The notes beneath the pieces were generated by a model, which made no database searches, was not told the DNA's origin, and saw nothing but the letters and a program-made list of their open reading frames with translations. Made by a program: the position numbers and the translations under genes. Shown here piece by piece: positions 33,571 through 49,460 of a DNA stretch of 64,000 nucleotides. The stretch comes from Glebionis coronaria (taxonomy: Eukaryota; Streptophyta; Magnoliopsida; Asterales; Asteraceae), in the NCBI GenBank assembly GCA_025667525.1, contig CM046876.1, positions 533,684,038 through 533,748,037 of the forward strand. The letters are read 5' to 3'. Each line of letters begins with the position of its first letter. Within the stretch, counting starts at the first letter, position 1.

Positions 33571-34096
33571 TGTTGATCCCAAAGTCAGATCTTAAACCTT
33601 AATAGTTTGTTTAAGGGTTGTGATAGAGAGAAAGAATTCAATCTAACACTAGAGAAACTTTGCAAAGCAAAGTAACTAAACAAGATGCAGAATGTAATGT
33701 TTAGCACAAGAACAAATGTGATTCAAACGTTGAACTTTAATATATCAAAGATATACGAATACCCAAAGTGGTATTAGGGTTTACAAAACCTTAAAGTAAT
33801 AATAATGAAAGACAAATGAGAAAAGACACACTTTGCATGCTAACCTAGTGAGTCCTTTTATAGGCACAAGGACTCACGTACAAGATCACTACTAACAAAC
33901 TATGGAAAGTATTAAGGAATAATAACTGAAACGCGTAAAAATCTATTCCATGTTTATCTTTGATAGCAGGGCCTTTGACTTCAGCAGGGGAACCAATCCC
34001 CCTGCTTTTGTTATTTAGCAGGGGGAACTTACTCTAGCAGGGGTACGAATAATCAACTAGCAGGGGAAACAACTAAGCATAGATTTATTCCCAACA
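33571..34096 (-). repeat. Element E 5' LTR
   Basis: It is 526 bp with 6 substitutions from the copy at 24831-25356. It carries the same CAGGGG cluster (33985-34066) upstream of the TATA box (about 33863-33854, minus strand). The duplication GCTAA follows at 34097-34101. Confidence 0.92.
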
Positions 34097-34101
34097 GCTA
34101 A

Positions 34102-38154
<4,053 letters not shown>

Positions 38155-41100
38155 TGTGACAATCCGTCAATTTATGGTTGATATTTTGTTCTGAAATATT
38201 ATTTAAAATATTATTTTAATGTTATATTATGAACTCACTTATTTTTGGGAAGTAATTTGGATTTACGTCTGGAAGTAGCATCGACTACGTCTAAACCGGA
38301 GGATTCTACGTTACGTGCTCACGTTTACATACACCGTTTTGGTGACAATCCAACATTTCAGAAAATAAATTTGTCCGTGAATATTATTTTGAGATTTTAA
38401 ATTTGTGTTGTTTCATAAAATCACAAATTTACGAGAAGAGATTAGGACTTACGATTTTATTTTAACGTCCTTTACGACTAAACCGGAAACCTTAGGATTA
38501 CGTATTTACGTTTTCGAACTCCGTTTTTGATGAGACAATTTTTATTAGATTCGTTTTGTGCCGTTGATTCATAATTTATAAAAACGTTTTTCGTAAAACG
38601 ACCCGAGGGCACGCAAATCGAGGAAACTAGAATCGAGGAATACCCGTAAATTAGTGGGATGAGACAAGTGTACACTTGCCCCACCCCACTATATGGGATG
38701 GCCAAGTGTGAGCCAACACCAAAGAGGTGTCAAGTTGTAAGTAACTTAGTTACTTACACTTGTCCTAAGCTTACAAAGTAAGCAACTATGCATCAAAACC
38801 ACCATCTCTAAACAACTAACTCATTTCTTACATGCAAAAACCACACAACACTCCTCCCTCTCTCTAAAATTCGTCCCATCCTCACCTTAAACAGCCCATT
38901 TGATCAATTTTCAACCACTAAAACTAGTGTTATTCACACATATGATGGAAACCCTTTGAAGATATGAAGATTGAAGGTGATCTTAACCTATAAAAAGGAG
39001 TTTTCATGAGGTTAAAGGGCTGAATTCATGGAGGTGTTCATCTATCCAAAGGACCCAAGAAGTTTCCTTGCTAAAGTTGAAGATTTGATAACAAGAACCA
39101 AGTCTTGTTCATCAAAAATCTCATCTTTTCATCACTAATGGTGGTATAAAGATTGTTCTTCCTATCCTCTTGTTATTTTGATTATGTGATATTGTAATTT
39201 ATTTATTTATGTATATGTAAATGATGATGAATAATGATTAAAAATATTATGTGAGGATTTGGTGTTGATAGATTTGATAATCATGGATAAAAAGATGAAA
39301 AACCATATGTAAAAAGGTTAAAATCATGCTTATATTGATGGCTGTATAAAACAGTAAAAGATCATATGATGAACTGATAAAATGACTTGAATAGATTAAT
39401 ATACAGTAAGCTAGGAGTCTTGTACACATGTGAGAGTTGGCCATGCAATGGAATCATTATAATGAGTGAGATATGATCAAAACAAGTTTAGAGTACAAAT
39501 CTGAGTTCACTGTTTTGGACGATTTTTAGAAAATACTTAGAGGCTGATTCAACAGTAGCTATAGAAGAGTTAAATGGAGCACATATCATGTAGTTTATGT
39601 CATAAAAATTGGAGCTTCTATCTCCATATATAACTCTATATATGGCAGTTTTAGTGAACATGAAAATAAAAATCAGATTTTGGAAATTAAAGTATAATAG
39701 TATTATATAAGCACTCAAATAAAAATAGTATAAAATGTGAATTAAAACCCACTAACTTATATAATACATTTATATAAATATGTATAAGGATAAATAAATG
39801 GAAATTTTATAAAAATAGTAGTTTGATAAGTTTTATAAGTTATAAAACTATAAACATGATTTTTACGACTTTTTCAGCTATTACCGTAAAATTAACGTTT
39901 TTGTTAAATAAAACTTAGACGGTTGGACCCGTCTAATGTAAACTTTTTAAAACTCATATACTGATATATAAACATATATAACAAGTAAAAACCGATAAAA
40001 CCCGAACTATATAACATACGGACATTAACGGGCTAAGTTAACATTATTGGACTAATAATACAACAAAATGGACTAAAACACTTATAAACTTATTTATTGG
40101 GCTTAACCCATTTGGGCCCAACATGTAAAGTGTAAATACTGATAATAAAAGTATAAAATGGATTAATACAAGTTAAAGAACTTATAATAAGTTTATTGGA
40201 CTTAAAATATGTAAATAGATAAAACAAGTAAACTAGTATAAAAGTTATCGACACATAACACTAAAATGAGTAAACGAGAATATGTAAACCCACTTGATCA
40301 TCATATATATATAATCATCATATGTATACATAATTGTTATTTTTATAAAGTCGTTGGACATGAGTCTAAGACGAGTATTATTTGTCTAGGTTTCCGTGAT
40401 TGAACCACGTACCATACATCCGAATTGCCGATAACCCGCCTTCCCACATCAACGTGAGTTCATAGCCTCGAACTCTTTTAAATGTTTTTATGAAATGTTT
40501 TATAAACCCGCGAGGGATATAACATGTTAGTTTTAATAAAATAGGACACCATTTGTCCCGATTTTTTGTTTATTGATTTGGACTCGAATGATTGTATGAC
40601 CCGATGTATGACCCGATAAATGATTAAATGACCCGATAGATGAAATTAAATGGATTATTAAAGTTAGGTTATGTCACTAAAAGTACCATTAGCATGAATT
40701 GTGAACTACCGGGATGTGGTAGACGCTTATGCATATAATAGTACTATTTGGGGACGATCACCCCAGTTCGCGCCTTGACGGTTGATCCCCGTCGTGCCAC
40801 ATTGATTGGTAAGCGAATTTATGTATGAGAAGATTTCCATAGCGTGACCTTTGTGACGACACGCTAATTTAGATGGGCAAATTGAGTTTCGGGCTAGCTA
40901 CCCGTTGTTTGTTGTAGTAAGGTAACAATGTCATGCGGCTTATAATAACCCAGTTAACGAAATACTACTTTACGCACCGAATTACGATGTATTGCCTGAC
41001 TAGCAATACGGGCTCATACTATTGATATTATGTTCGTGTTTTGGTTTTTCATAACCATATTCATATAACGGTTTTTATTTAACTTTATACAACGTCATAA

Positions 41101-41610
41101 GGTGTATTGTATGATGTTTTTACGACATTGGCTCGTATAATGATTTTTAAGGCAAATGCCTATATTATGATTTTCGACAAGGATTTGTATAAAAATGACT
41201 TTGGCTATTTTACGGCCTATTACAATGATTTGTACAAAATGATTTTCGGTAATATATTTATACCGATGTTATATTGATGGATTTTATTAAACTCTATGAA
41301 TTCACTCGGCGTTATCGCTGACCTTTTCTTTTAACATGTTTTATCTCAGGTACTTGAAGGTAATCCTCGGGAAGACGTCAAGAATTCATGGCCCGAACTT
41401 AAACAATAATTTCCATTCAAATGCTTTGTAAAACTTTGTATGAAATAATATGACTTGGGAACTATGTAACTTTGATATTTATGAATGGAAATGCTTTTAT
41501 TATTAAACGACGCGATTTTTAAGCGTTGTCTATGATATGAGTAATGTGCTATCCCGTAACACCAACGAGTCTTCCGCTGTATTGATTTGTATAAATTTGG
41601 GGGTGTTACA
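38155..41610 (+). repeat. Element D 3' LTR
   Basis: It is 3,456 bp, starting TGTGACAATCCGTC after the polypurine tract and ending GGGTGTTACA. GGTAC (41611-41615) follows as target duplication. Differences from the 5' LTR include one extra TA in an AT run near 40306 and single-base changes in short homopolymers. Confidence 0.93.
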
Positions 41611-41615
41611 GGTAC

Positions 41616-42900
41616 CATAGGTTTGACCCACAACAGAATCTCAAGAAGCAAGTTTCTCAACTATTCAGCTTCTTTACCAGCAGCTGCTAGAGCCACAAAC
41701 TTAGACTCCATTATTGAACTAGTAATGGAAGTTTGTTTCTTGGATGCCCAAGAATTTGCACCACCACCAAGAAGGAATACCTAGCCACTGGTGGATGAAT
41801 TATCCTCAGTATTGCTGATCCAACTTACATCAGTGTAGCCTTCCTACACTGAAGGATATCCACTATATGACAAACTATAATCCATTGATCCTTTCAAATA
41901 CTTCAGTACCCTCTGAAATGCTTGCCATTGCTGAGTACTAGGATTACTAGTGTACCTACTCAGTTTACCCACAACAAATGCAATGTCAGGCCTAGTACTA
42001 GTCATGGCATACATCAAGCAACCAATCACCCTAGAATACTCAAGCTGGGAGACAGCCTGACCATTGTTAAGCATCAGTTTCTCACTTGAATCTATTGGAG
42101 TACTCACTGGAGTACAATCAAAGTGATTGAATTTCTTTAGGACCTTTTCAATATAACGAGACAGAGAAATTACCATACCATCACTTTCATGTTTAATCAT
42201 TATTCCAAGGATAACATCAGCCTCCCCCATGTCTTTCATAGAGAACCTTGATGACAAAAACTCTTTGGTTAAGTCAACCTGAACTTGGTCAGTACCAAAG
42301 ATTAACATGTCATCAACATAATGATGACTCCTTTACCAGATTCATCAAATATGCTATATACACATTTGTAAGCTTGGTTAAGTAAATAACCATTAGACAA
42401 AACAACTTCATCAAATTTTTGATGCCATTGCTTAGGTTCCTGTTTCCATATAAGGACTTAATTAGTTTACACACCTTACCTTCATGACCAGGCATGATGA
42501 AACCTTGAGGTTGGTTCATATAAACCTCCTCATCTAAATCACCATTCAAGAATGTTGTCTTCACATCCATCTAATGAATAATTAGATTGTGAATACTTGC
42601 CAAGGAAATCAACATTCTTATGGTACTTATGCGTGCTACAGGAGCATAAGTATCAAAGTATTCTATCCCTGACTTTTGCCTAAATCCTTGAATGACTAAC
42701 CTTGCCTTGAACTTTTCAATTGTTCCATCTACCTTTATCTTTCTTTTGAAAATCCACTTGCATCCAAGTGTATTGCAACCTGGAGGTAGATCAACCAACA
42801 CCAAAGTGTTGTTGCCCATGATGGAGTCCATCTCATCATTGATTGCTTCTTTCCAAAAAGCAACATCTTGGGACTTCATTGCTTCATCAAATGTTTTGGG
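41616..42900 (-). pseudogene. Element G reverse transcriptase and N-terminal RNase H
   Basis: In minus-strand order, 42879-42571 is the RT start (MKSQDVAFWKEAINDEMDSI, CKWIFKRKIKVDGT, FKARLVIQGFRQKSGI). A TAG stop precedes MDVKTTFLNGDLDEEVYM (42570-42313), where KSLYG runs on in a shifted frame. The active site YVDDML is still written near 42322-42305, but a small deletion just before it breaks the frame. The stretch 42308-41844 continues FSMKDMGEADVILGI, CLMYAMTSTRPDIA and VLKYLKGSMDYSL. RNase H then reads with stops to LLLEILLWVKPMV at 41616, where element D interrupts it. Confidence 0.85.
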
Positions 42901-42927
42901 ATCATCCTCGACATTAAAGCAATAGTA

Positions 42928-44146
42928 TTATTGGTCAGAGACCTCATCCCTTGTACCTTCAACTAAATATAGTTGAAACTCAGGCCCAAAATTCCTTGGA
43001 GTCCTATGCCTTGTGCTTCGTCTAAGCTCAGGCTCAGGTTGCTGAACCACAACCTCATCAGTGACCCTTTTAGGTTCTGCTGAAGCACCAATGTCCTTAG
43101 CTTCATTAGGAGTCCTAAGGCTTGGTCTAGGAACTGATGAGAACCTAGTCTCATCAAAGTTAGCATCCCTTGATTCAGTGATTGAGTTTATAAAAGCTAA
43201 ATCATTAGGTTCAATAATATAGAACCTATAAGCCTTGGAATGCTTAACATATCTAACAAAGATGCATTCAATGCCTCTTTCACCCAAGGTTTTCACCTTT
43301 GGATCAGAGAGTCTTACAACTGCCCTACAACCCCAAACTTTGAGGTAGTTCAAGTTTGGTTTCCTTTTAGTCCAGAGTTCATACGGGTAATCCTGTTTCT
43401 TTTATTAGGAACCCTATTTAATAAATAGAAAGTTGTTAACATAGCTTCTCCCCAAAACCCTTGACTCAGTCCTGAGTAGGACAACATGGAATTAACCATC
43501 TCTTTTAGTACTCTATTTTTCCTTTCAGATATACCATTTTGTTGTGGAGTATAGGGGCAGTTGTCTCATGGATGATTCCAACAGACTGAAAGTACAAAGT
43601 ATCCATGTACTCACCTCCCCTATCAGTCCTAAATCTTTTAATTTGGACTCCTTGTTTTAATTCAACTTCAGCTTTAAATACTTTAAATTTATCTAATGCT
43701 TCATCCTTATTATGTAACAAATAAACATAGCAAAACCTAGAAGCATCATCAATAAATGTTACCAAGTATTTCTTATTTCCTAATGAGGGAGTAGCATGCA
43801 AATCACATAGGTCACTATGGATTAGCTCCAAAACTATAGTTTCACATTTTACATCTTGAAATGGTTTCTTAGTAATTTTGTTCAGCATCCAAGTCTGACA
43901 TTTATCAATGTCCATGTCAAAGGCTTGAATTAACCTATCCTTAGACATATCTTGCATCCTCTTATAGTGGACATGGCATAGCCTAGCATGCCATAGTGAT
44001 GAGTCATTCAGTTTAGTGATTGTCATCAGGACATAATCAACCTTCATATTAGAATCAGTATTAAGCCTGAACATTTGATTACTCAAATAACCAAAACCAA
44101 TAAACACACCATGTTTAGATAAAACAAACTTATTAGATTCAATCAC
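42928..44146 (-). pseudogene. Element G GAG-pre-integrase and integrase
   Basis: The frame 44146-43505 covers GAG-pre-integrase (SSLWHARLCHVHYKRMQDM) and the integrase core: LIHSDLCDLHATPS with its Asp, FRTDRGGEY with the second Asp, then the degraded third region. The first zinc cysteines are altered (CQTWMLNKI for a CX2C pair). After stops, 43353-42928 is the C-terminal part: MNYLKVWGCRAVVRL, GIECIFVRYVKHSKAYRFYI, and the Ser/Pro/Arg hinge RRSTRHRTPRNFGPEFQLYL that precedes RT. Confidence 0.83.
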
Positions 44147-44430
44147 TTATTTATAACCACAATTATTCAAAACACTACTAGAAACTAAGTTATTCCTAAT
44201 ATTAGGAACATGCAAAACATTAAACAAGGAAACAATCTTGCCAGAACTAAACTTAAGATCCACACAACCACGTCCATGCACTAGGGCTGTTGACTCATTT
44301 CCCATGTGAAGAATAGATCCATCATTCATTGACTTATAAGTCTTGAACCAACATCTATCTTTACACACATGGACAGTTGCTCCAGTGTCAACCCACCACG
44401 CAACATTATCATCCTACACAAAATAAGCTT
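44147..44430 (-). pseudogene. Element G protease
   Basis: The frame reads AWWVDTGATVHVCKDRCWF near 44400-44345, the copia aspartic protease with DTGA. It continues MGNESTALVHGRGCVDLKFS and VLHVPNIRNNLVSSSVLN, and ends at a stop at 44147-44149 where the pre-integrase frame starts directly. A TAG upstream near 44414 also interrupts it. Confidence 0.8.
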
Positions 44431-44558
44431 TAGATACATATGTAACATAATAAATCTTGAGAGATTCATTAAACATATTCTGACCTTTTGTGCCTGATCC
44501 ATTGGATTTGTTGCCAATACCAACACCTTTGCAATCCCTTTTTAAGTATCCAGGTTTC

Positions 44559-44998
44559 TTACTTCCAACAGGCCACTAATGACTTCTTGTTAGGATTAGC
44601 TTTGGTGTTATCTTGATGCTTATGTTTTCCCTGGTTGTCATTGTACCTGGAGGAGTTGTTATGCTCCACCATATTGACAATTGATGAACCGGCAACATTG
44701 TTGCTCTTTGGCTTGCCACTATCATGCACCCTGAGGGATTCCTCAATGCGCAAATGACTGCCCAACTCAACAAGAGTTAACTCCTCCTTCTTATGTTTCA
44801 AGGTGTTCTTGAAATCTTTCCAAGAAGGAGGAAGTTTGTCAATGACACAAAATACCTCAATGGTCTCATCCATGTTCATGTTATGTTGTGTAAATCTACC
44901 AAGTAATCTAAGAAGTTCATTGTATTGTTCCATGACTGGTCTTGAATCAGTCATTTTGTAATTTGTGAAATCACTCACAAGGAATAATATAAGGAAAT
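44559..44998 (-). pseudogene. Element G gag, C-terminal half
   Basis: The minus-strand frame reads VSDFTNYKMTDSRPVMEQYN, IDKLPPSWKDFKNTLKHKKE and LTLVELGSHLRIEESLR, a copia gag UBN2-type region. A basic Asn-rich stretch (GKHKHQDNTKANPNKK) precedes the truncated zinc-knuckle area with a stop at 44574. Coding can be followed rightward to about 44998, where element F's LTR begins. The N-terminal gag, 5' UTR and 5' LTR are not seen in the window. Confidence 0.75.
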
Positions 44999-45000
44999 TA

Positions 45001-47817
45001 TGGTGTATATAGATTAATGTTCGTTTTCCTCGACTCTACCCGAATTGATATCAAATTTATCACAAGATTAATTGTTTTTGGTTAATAAAGCTTGTTTGGT
45101 ATCTATTTTTAATTCAAGCAAACACCTAAAAAATGTAAAAATATTATACTACTTAAAATACTTATTAATCTAAAAACAAATTACACGTACTACAATTTGA
45201 AGCATAAACTAATAAAATGCAAAATCTAAAAATTACCTAAATTGAAAATGTAAAAATGCCAAAAGTTGAAAAATAGTTTTTATATTTTTTAGAATTTTTT
45301 AATATATTTTTATTTTATTAAAACTAATTTATATTAATTAATATCTAATTTGATAATTGAAAATGAAATTTTTAATAAACCGGGTTTAAAAACAAATGAG
45401 CCCAGCCTAGATTTTAAACCCAAACCAAACTAAACCCAAGTCCAAACCGGCCCAATAAGACAACCCAACTCAGTGTCTTTTCGGGCTAAAAAGAAATAAA
45501 GGAGAAAGGTTTGGACCTCCCAGCAATTAACTTTATGTGAATAAACAAAACAAATCAGAAAGCTCAATGACTAAACAGCAATAAACATAAACTTAACTTA
45601 CGAAAAACGGGCTTCACACAAATAAGTTAATATCTAGCTCAAATCTTAACCAAATAAGCTCCAATAAATTGCAAAATGTTTTAAATCCAAAATAAGGTAG
45701 TCAAAATAAATTTGAGCTTCTAAGATAAGCTATAACTCTAGATACGAGTTTTTAATAAGGACAAAAAGTTCAAACAACTTATTTACCTAAGCTTATGACC
45801 TAATAAGCTCCAGATCTACTTATCAAGTGACAAAACTAATGGGATGTTATTTAGAATCTTTTTAAGCACTTTTAATAAACAGTTAAAACTTAAAATCCAA
45901 ATCAGCTTATTTTTAAGCTTTGTTGACTTATTGACTTTTATTAAAAAGCACAAAATGCTCCAGATCTAATGTTTAGATATATATAAGAAAGTTTTAAAAA
46001 GAAATTAAGCTAGCACTTATGAAAAAGCAATAAGCAAACAGTATGAAGATTCATGAACAACTACTTTTGATTCAATATTCTGACTTATCTAGTTGTAAAT
46101 AAGCTGAACAATTAACTAAGAACTTATTCCTTATACTATAAGCTATTTAGAAAACCAAATTTTAAGCCCTAACACTGATTTATGAAGAACTTATGAAGAT
46201 TAAAAGATGACTGTTTAGCTCTATGTTATGACAGTTTATGAAAAACACTTTGCACACGAAGATCCGTTTGACTTATGTATAGACTTCAAGTTTGACTATT
46301 TTAAGACTTGTAAAGTGAGACTAATATGATGCAAGTAAACTCATAAACTAAACCTTAACAACAAATCCACAATATGATGATCCAAACATCAATTTAGGAT
46401 GAATTATGCAAAATTATCAAAGAGCAGGCTAGATCTAGTACACACAAAGCTAAAACACGTACTCAGAACATCAAATCACCTCACATAAAGAAGATCTAAG
46501 CAAGCAAAGCAAACAAAGCAAACAATAACACCTATGATCATGTAGCAGCAAGTATAAGTCCTAAATTTGCCTAAAAAGGTCAAATAAGGGAATACCTGTC
46601 TTCCAGGCCTCCTCTAAAGTAGACAAGTCGAATCCTAAAGACCTCTAACCTTGGCTAAACTTCAAACATCAACAATCAACACCAGAAACACACAGATCTG
46701 GATCTGTGTGTTTTGAATCCTAATTTCCCTCTAAAATTATGCAGATCTTCAAAACTTAACAAAACTTTACCAAACAAAAAACAAAAGCTTCTTTACCAAC
46801 TCAGGAACATGAACCAGTATCAACATAACCAATTCGAACAATAGAAGTAGCAGTATGAATGAAAACAAAGGATGAACAATGTTTTTTTTGAATTTTTATT
46901 TTTATTAATGATTAAACTGGAGTACAAATGGATAGGAAAGTTACATAAGCTTGCTAGCTACATATTAAAACTTAATAAAGAGAAATTAAGCTAAACATTA
47001 AGCTAGAAAAAGGTTTATGCCAGGTATAAGGAGCGTATTGCTATTTATAGGAAGTGAGAGAGGGTAGGTGAGGTAGTTGAGGTGTGTAAGGAAGCGTGTG
47101 GGTAAGGTAAAGGGTGTGAGGTGACAGACATGTCAGTTGTGACAGCCAAGGTGTCCAATTAAAAAGTTACACGTGGATTATGGTTTGAGTGAAATTGGGT
47201 GTTTTTGATTAGGGAAACGGCAATGGAAATGGATTGCATATTTGGTTTCATCTTGGAAAGGCGATCATTTTTCATATTGATCACTAAGCCTGAATGTGCC
47301 TGGATCGTCTTCTTCGTTGTTGAGTTTGAATGTGACACGTGGCGGCTTCTGGTTGGCTTCCTTTTCTGAAAAAGGGATTGCTACGATGGTAAACCTAGTG
47401 ACTCGGTTCTTGCAATTCTATTGGTCGGGGTGTGTTGAACCGGATCTGAATCCGCGTGACATCCTTTCCTTGTCTCTCATTGGTTGAATTTGTTAAGGGT
47501 TATAAAACTTTATATTTATGGCAGTTTTAATCCGTCATCTTTGGTAGTCTTCATTTTTGGTCATTTTCTTCATATAATCTTCAAAATAGGCCATTTGACT
47601 TTCATACTCTTGCACTTTTGGTCCTTTGACTTTGTCTTTTTCTTGGATAAAAGCCCGTGAATTCTCGTGTTTTCTTCATTTTCAATCTTTTGTACCTGTT
47701 TCATAATAAAGCACAAAACCACGCGTAATTCCGACATTTACGTTTATAAATACACGTTTTGGCTTGGTTTTTCCTTGTTTTTAGTGGTTAAAGAGGTAAG
47801 TGTTAAAACACTTATCA
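45001..47817 (-). repeat. Element F 3' LTR
   Basis: It runs TG (45001) to CA (47817) on the + strand, about 2.8 kb. The minus-strand start TGATAAGTGTTTTAACACTT contains an 8-bp inverted repeat (AAGTGTT/AACACTT type). A minus-strand TATA box, CTATAAATAGC, lies at about 47049-47039. No gene is visible: 47296-47487 is an ORF without a known domain. The left edge is inferred from loss of element G coding and from the canonical TG. Confidence 0.65.
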
Positions 47818-48174
47818 AATGCCCCTACACTTGACCATTGCAATGACTCCATGCAATGCACGATTTAAAATCATAAATTTATATTTTTCATCATAATTAA
47901 CCCATCTTGGCCTTTTTTACTAAATATACTACTACTACTACCAAAAGAAACTTAACAAGAGTAAAAAGATTAAAACTTTATTAAAGATAAAACAACTTCC
48001 ATTTAATTTATTTACTTTGAAATTGTTTGATGGAAGGAACTCGTAAAGAAATCTACGACTTAAATAAGGGCTTTTGGTGTCATGAATATTTATCACCCTC
48101 AAGTTTCACGTTCCCCATACCAAGTGTAAAAATAAGATCATTGTTTACCATAAGTTCTTATGTTAAATCTACTT
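47818..48174 (-). other. Element F 3' UTR, LTR-proximal part
   Basis: It begins with the polypurine tract beside the LTR. It is homologous to 61843-62190 of element I (CCCCTACACTTGA, TTTATCACCCTCAAGTTTCA, CCCCATACCAAG). It ends in TACTT (48170-48174), the target of element H. Confidence 0.7.
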
Positions 48175-48597
48175 TGTTAATGCAATAATGCCTAAAAACG
48201 TTACTTGGATTTTTCGACCTCGCTAGGTTTTGATTACGACAATATGTAAAAACAAGCATTTACGAAAACAACGAAAAATGAATTCTTGAGTTCAAGTATT
48301 TTTCATTTTACCCATTTTCACTTAAGGTATGAATAAACAAGTACTAACCTTAATCAAGTGATCATGTGATTTAATCTTTTCTTAAAACTCACTTTTGATT
48401 AAGTGTGACAAGTTTTTTTTATTAAAATTTCTTTTTAAGAAATTTTTTTATTAAATTAAATATTTGAAAATTTGAAAATGGCATATTCTTTTTTGATTTG
48501 GAATATTCTTTCAGGATATTTTATAATCAGATAAGACCTCCACCTCTAAAGGACAAAAAGGGAGCGGAGTCTACTCCGGCGGTTCCCTAGTGCCTAT

Positions 48598-48623
48598 GCG
48601 GTTCCTTATCGATAAGGAACCGC
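48598..48623. promoter_or_regulatory. 26-bp perfect palindrome upstream of element H TATA box
   Basis: The half-site GCGGTTCCTTATC is followed immediately by its exact reverse complement. Related half-sites flank it: GCGGTTCCCTAG at about 48579 and GATAAAGAACCACG at about 48631. Its place in U3 suggests a protein binding site or an RNA/DNA hairpin. Neither is shown. Confidence 0.8.
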
Positions 48624-48672
48624 CAGCTGAGATAAAGAACCACGGGCAGATATAGTCGTTGGACCTTTGTCC

Positions 48673-48680
48673 TATAAATA
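48673..48680 (+). promoter_or_regulatory. TATA box in element H 5' LTR
   Basis: TATAAATA sits about 500 bp into the LTR. The same sequence lies at 56556-56563 in the 3' LTR. Confidence 0.75.
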
Positions 48681-49394
48681 GTGGACCATTCTCAGATTTT
48701 CTCTTCACCTCTTTTGCACATATTTCCAAATTCAAACATACTTCTTAAATCACTCAAATCCTTGATCATTTTATTGATTACTACTTGTTTAGAAGTGAAT
48801 CTATCCCATCCATCCCTTCCTCTCCAAGTGCAAAGAGAAGAACACTATCCTTGTGAAGTGTTGAGTCCACCACCAAAGATCCTTTGAAGATCAAATCTTA
48901 TACATTTGTTGTTGTGTCATAGTTGTGAAGATCCAAGTAGTTGTGTCTATTTGGAAGTTGTGTATGTACTAAGTATAGTTGTGTAGATTGGTCCTAGCTA
49001 CGATTAGGGCTCGACTTTTAGCTTAGAGTCGGAAATTGGTTAAGCAACGTGTACGGTTTTCTCCACCATAAGGAGCTTGTTGTGTAGTGAACTCTCGAGT
49101 AAGGAGTACTCGAGGAGTGGAGTAGGAACGAGGAGTGAGCTTCGTTGCCGAACCACTATAAATCCTTGGTGTTTGGTTTGATCTTTCTTTACCCTTAACT
49201 CTTTACATTCTTTATTCTTTGTGCATATACACTAGTTAGTATTATTTTAGTTACACTATCATTGTTCATATTGTGCATAAGAAGATTTCACATATTTCCT
49301 CAAGCCTAAATTTTTGAAAAATGATTTTTTGTAAACCATCTTTTAACAAGTAACTATAAGAAACTATTCACCCCCCCCTTCTAGTTTCTACAAT

Positions 49395-49406
49395 TGGTAT
49401 CAGAGC
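49395..49406 (+). other. Element H primer binding site
   Basis: TGGTATCAGAGC starts two bases after the LTR end and matches the initiator-Met tRNA primer site exactly. Confidence 0.9.
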
Positions 49407-49460
49407 GAGGTTGCTCAAGAATTTTTAAAGTATATTGTATTTTAAAACTTGAATCGATCT

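Larger units (their letters stand above)
24831..34096 (-). mobile_element. Element E: SIRE-like Ty1/copia retrotransposon lacking RT, TSD GCTAA
   Basis: Two 526-bp LTRs differ at 6 positions (98.9% identity). At an assumed 1.3e-8 substitutions per site per year this is about 0.4 million years. GCTAA flanks both sides (24826-24830 and 34097-34101). On the minus strand the order is LTR, primer site, gag, nucleocapsid-like linker, protease, integrase core fused to the RNase H tail, a noncoding spacer, a long extra ORF, polypurine tract and LTR. RT is missing, so this copy could move only with enzyme supplied by a relative. CAGGGG words recur through the whole element. Confidence 0.92.
48175..49392 (+). 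repeat. Element H 5' LTR
   Basis: It runs from TGTTAATGCA to GTTTCTACA, 1,218 bp. TATAAATA lies at 48673-48680. A 26-bp perfect palindrome (48598-48623) lies 50 bp upstream of it. A run of C (CACCCCCCCCTT) precedes the LTR end. Confidence 0.93.
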
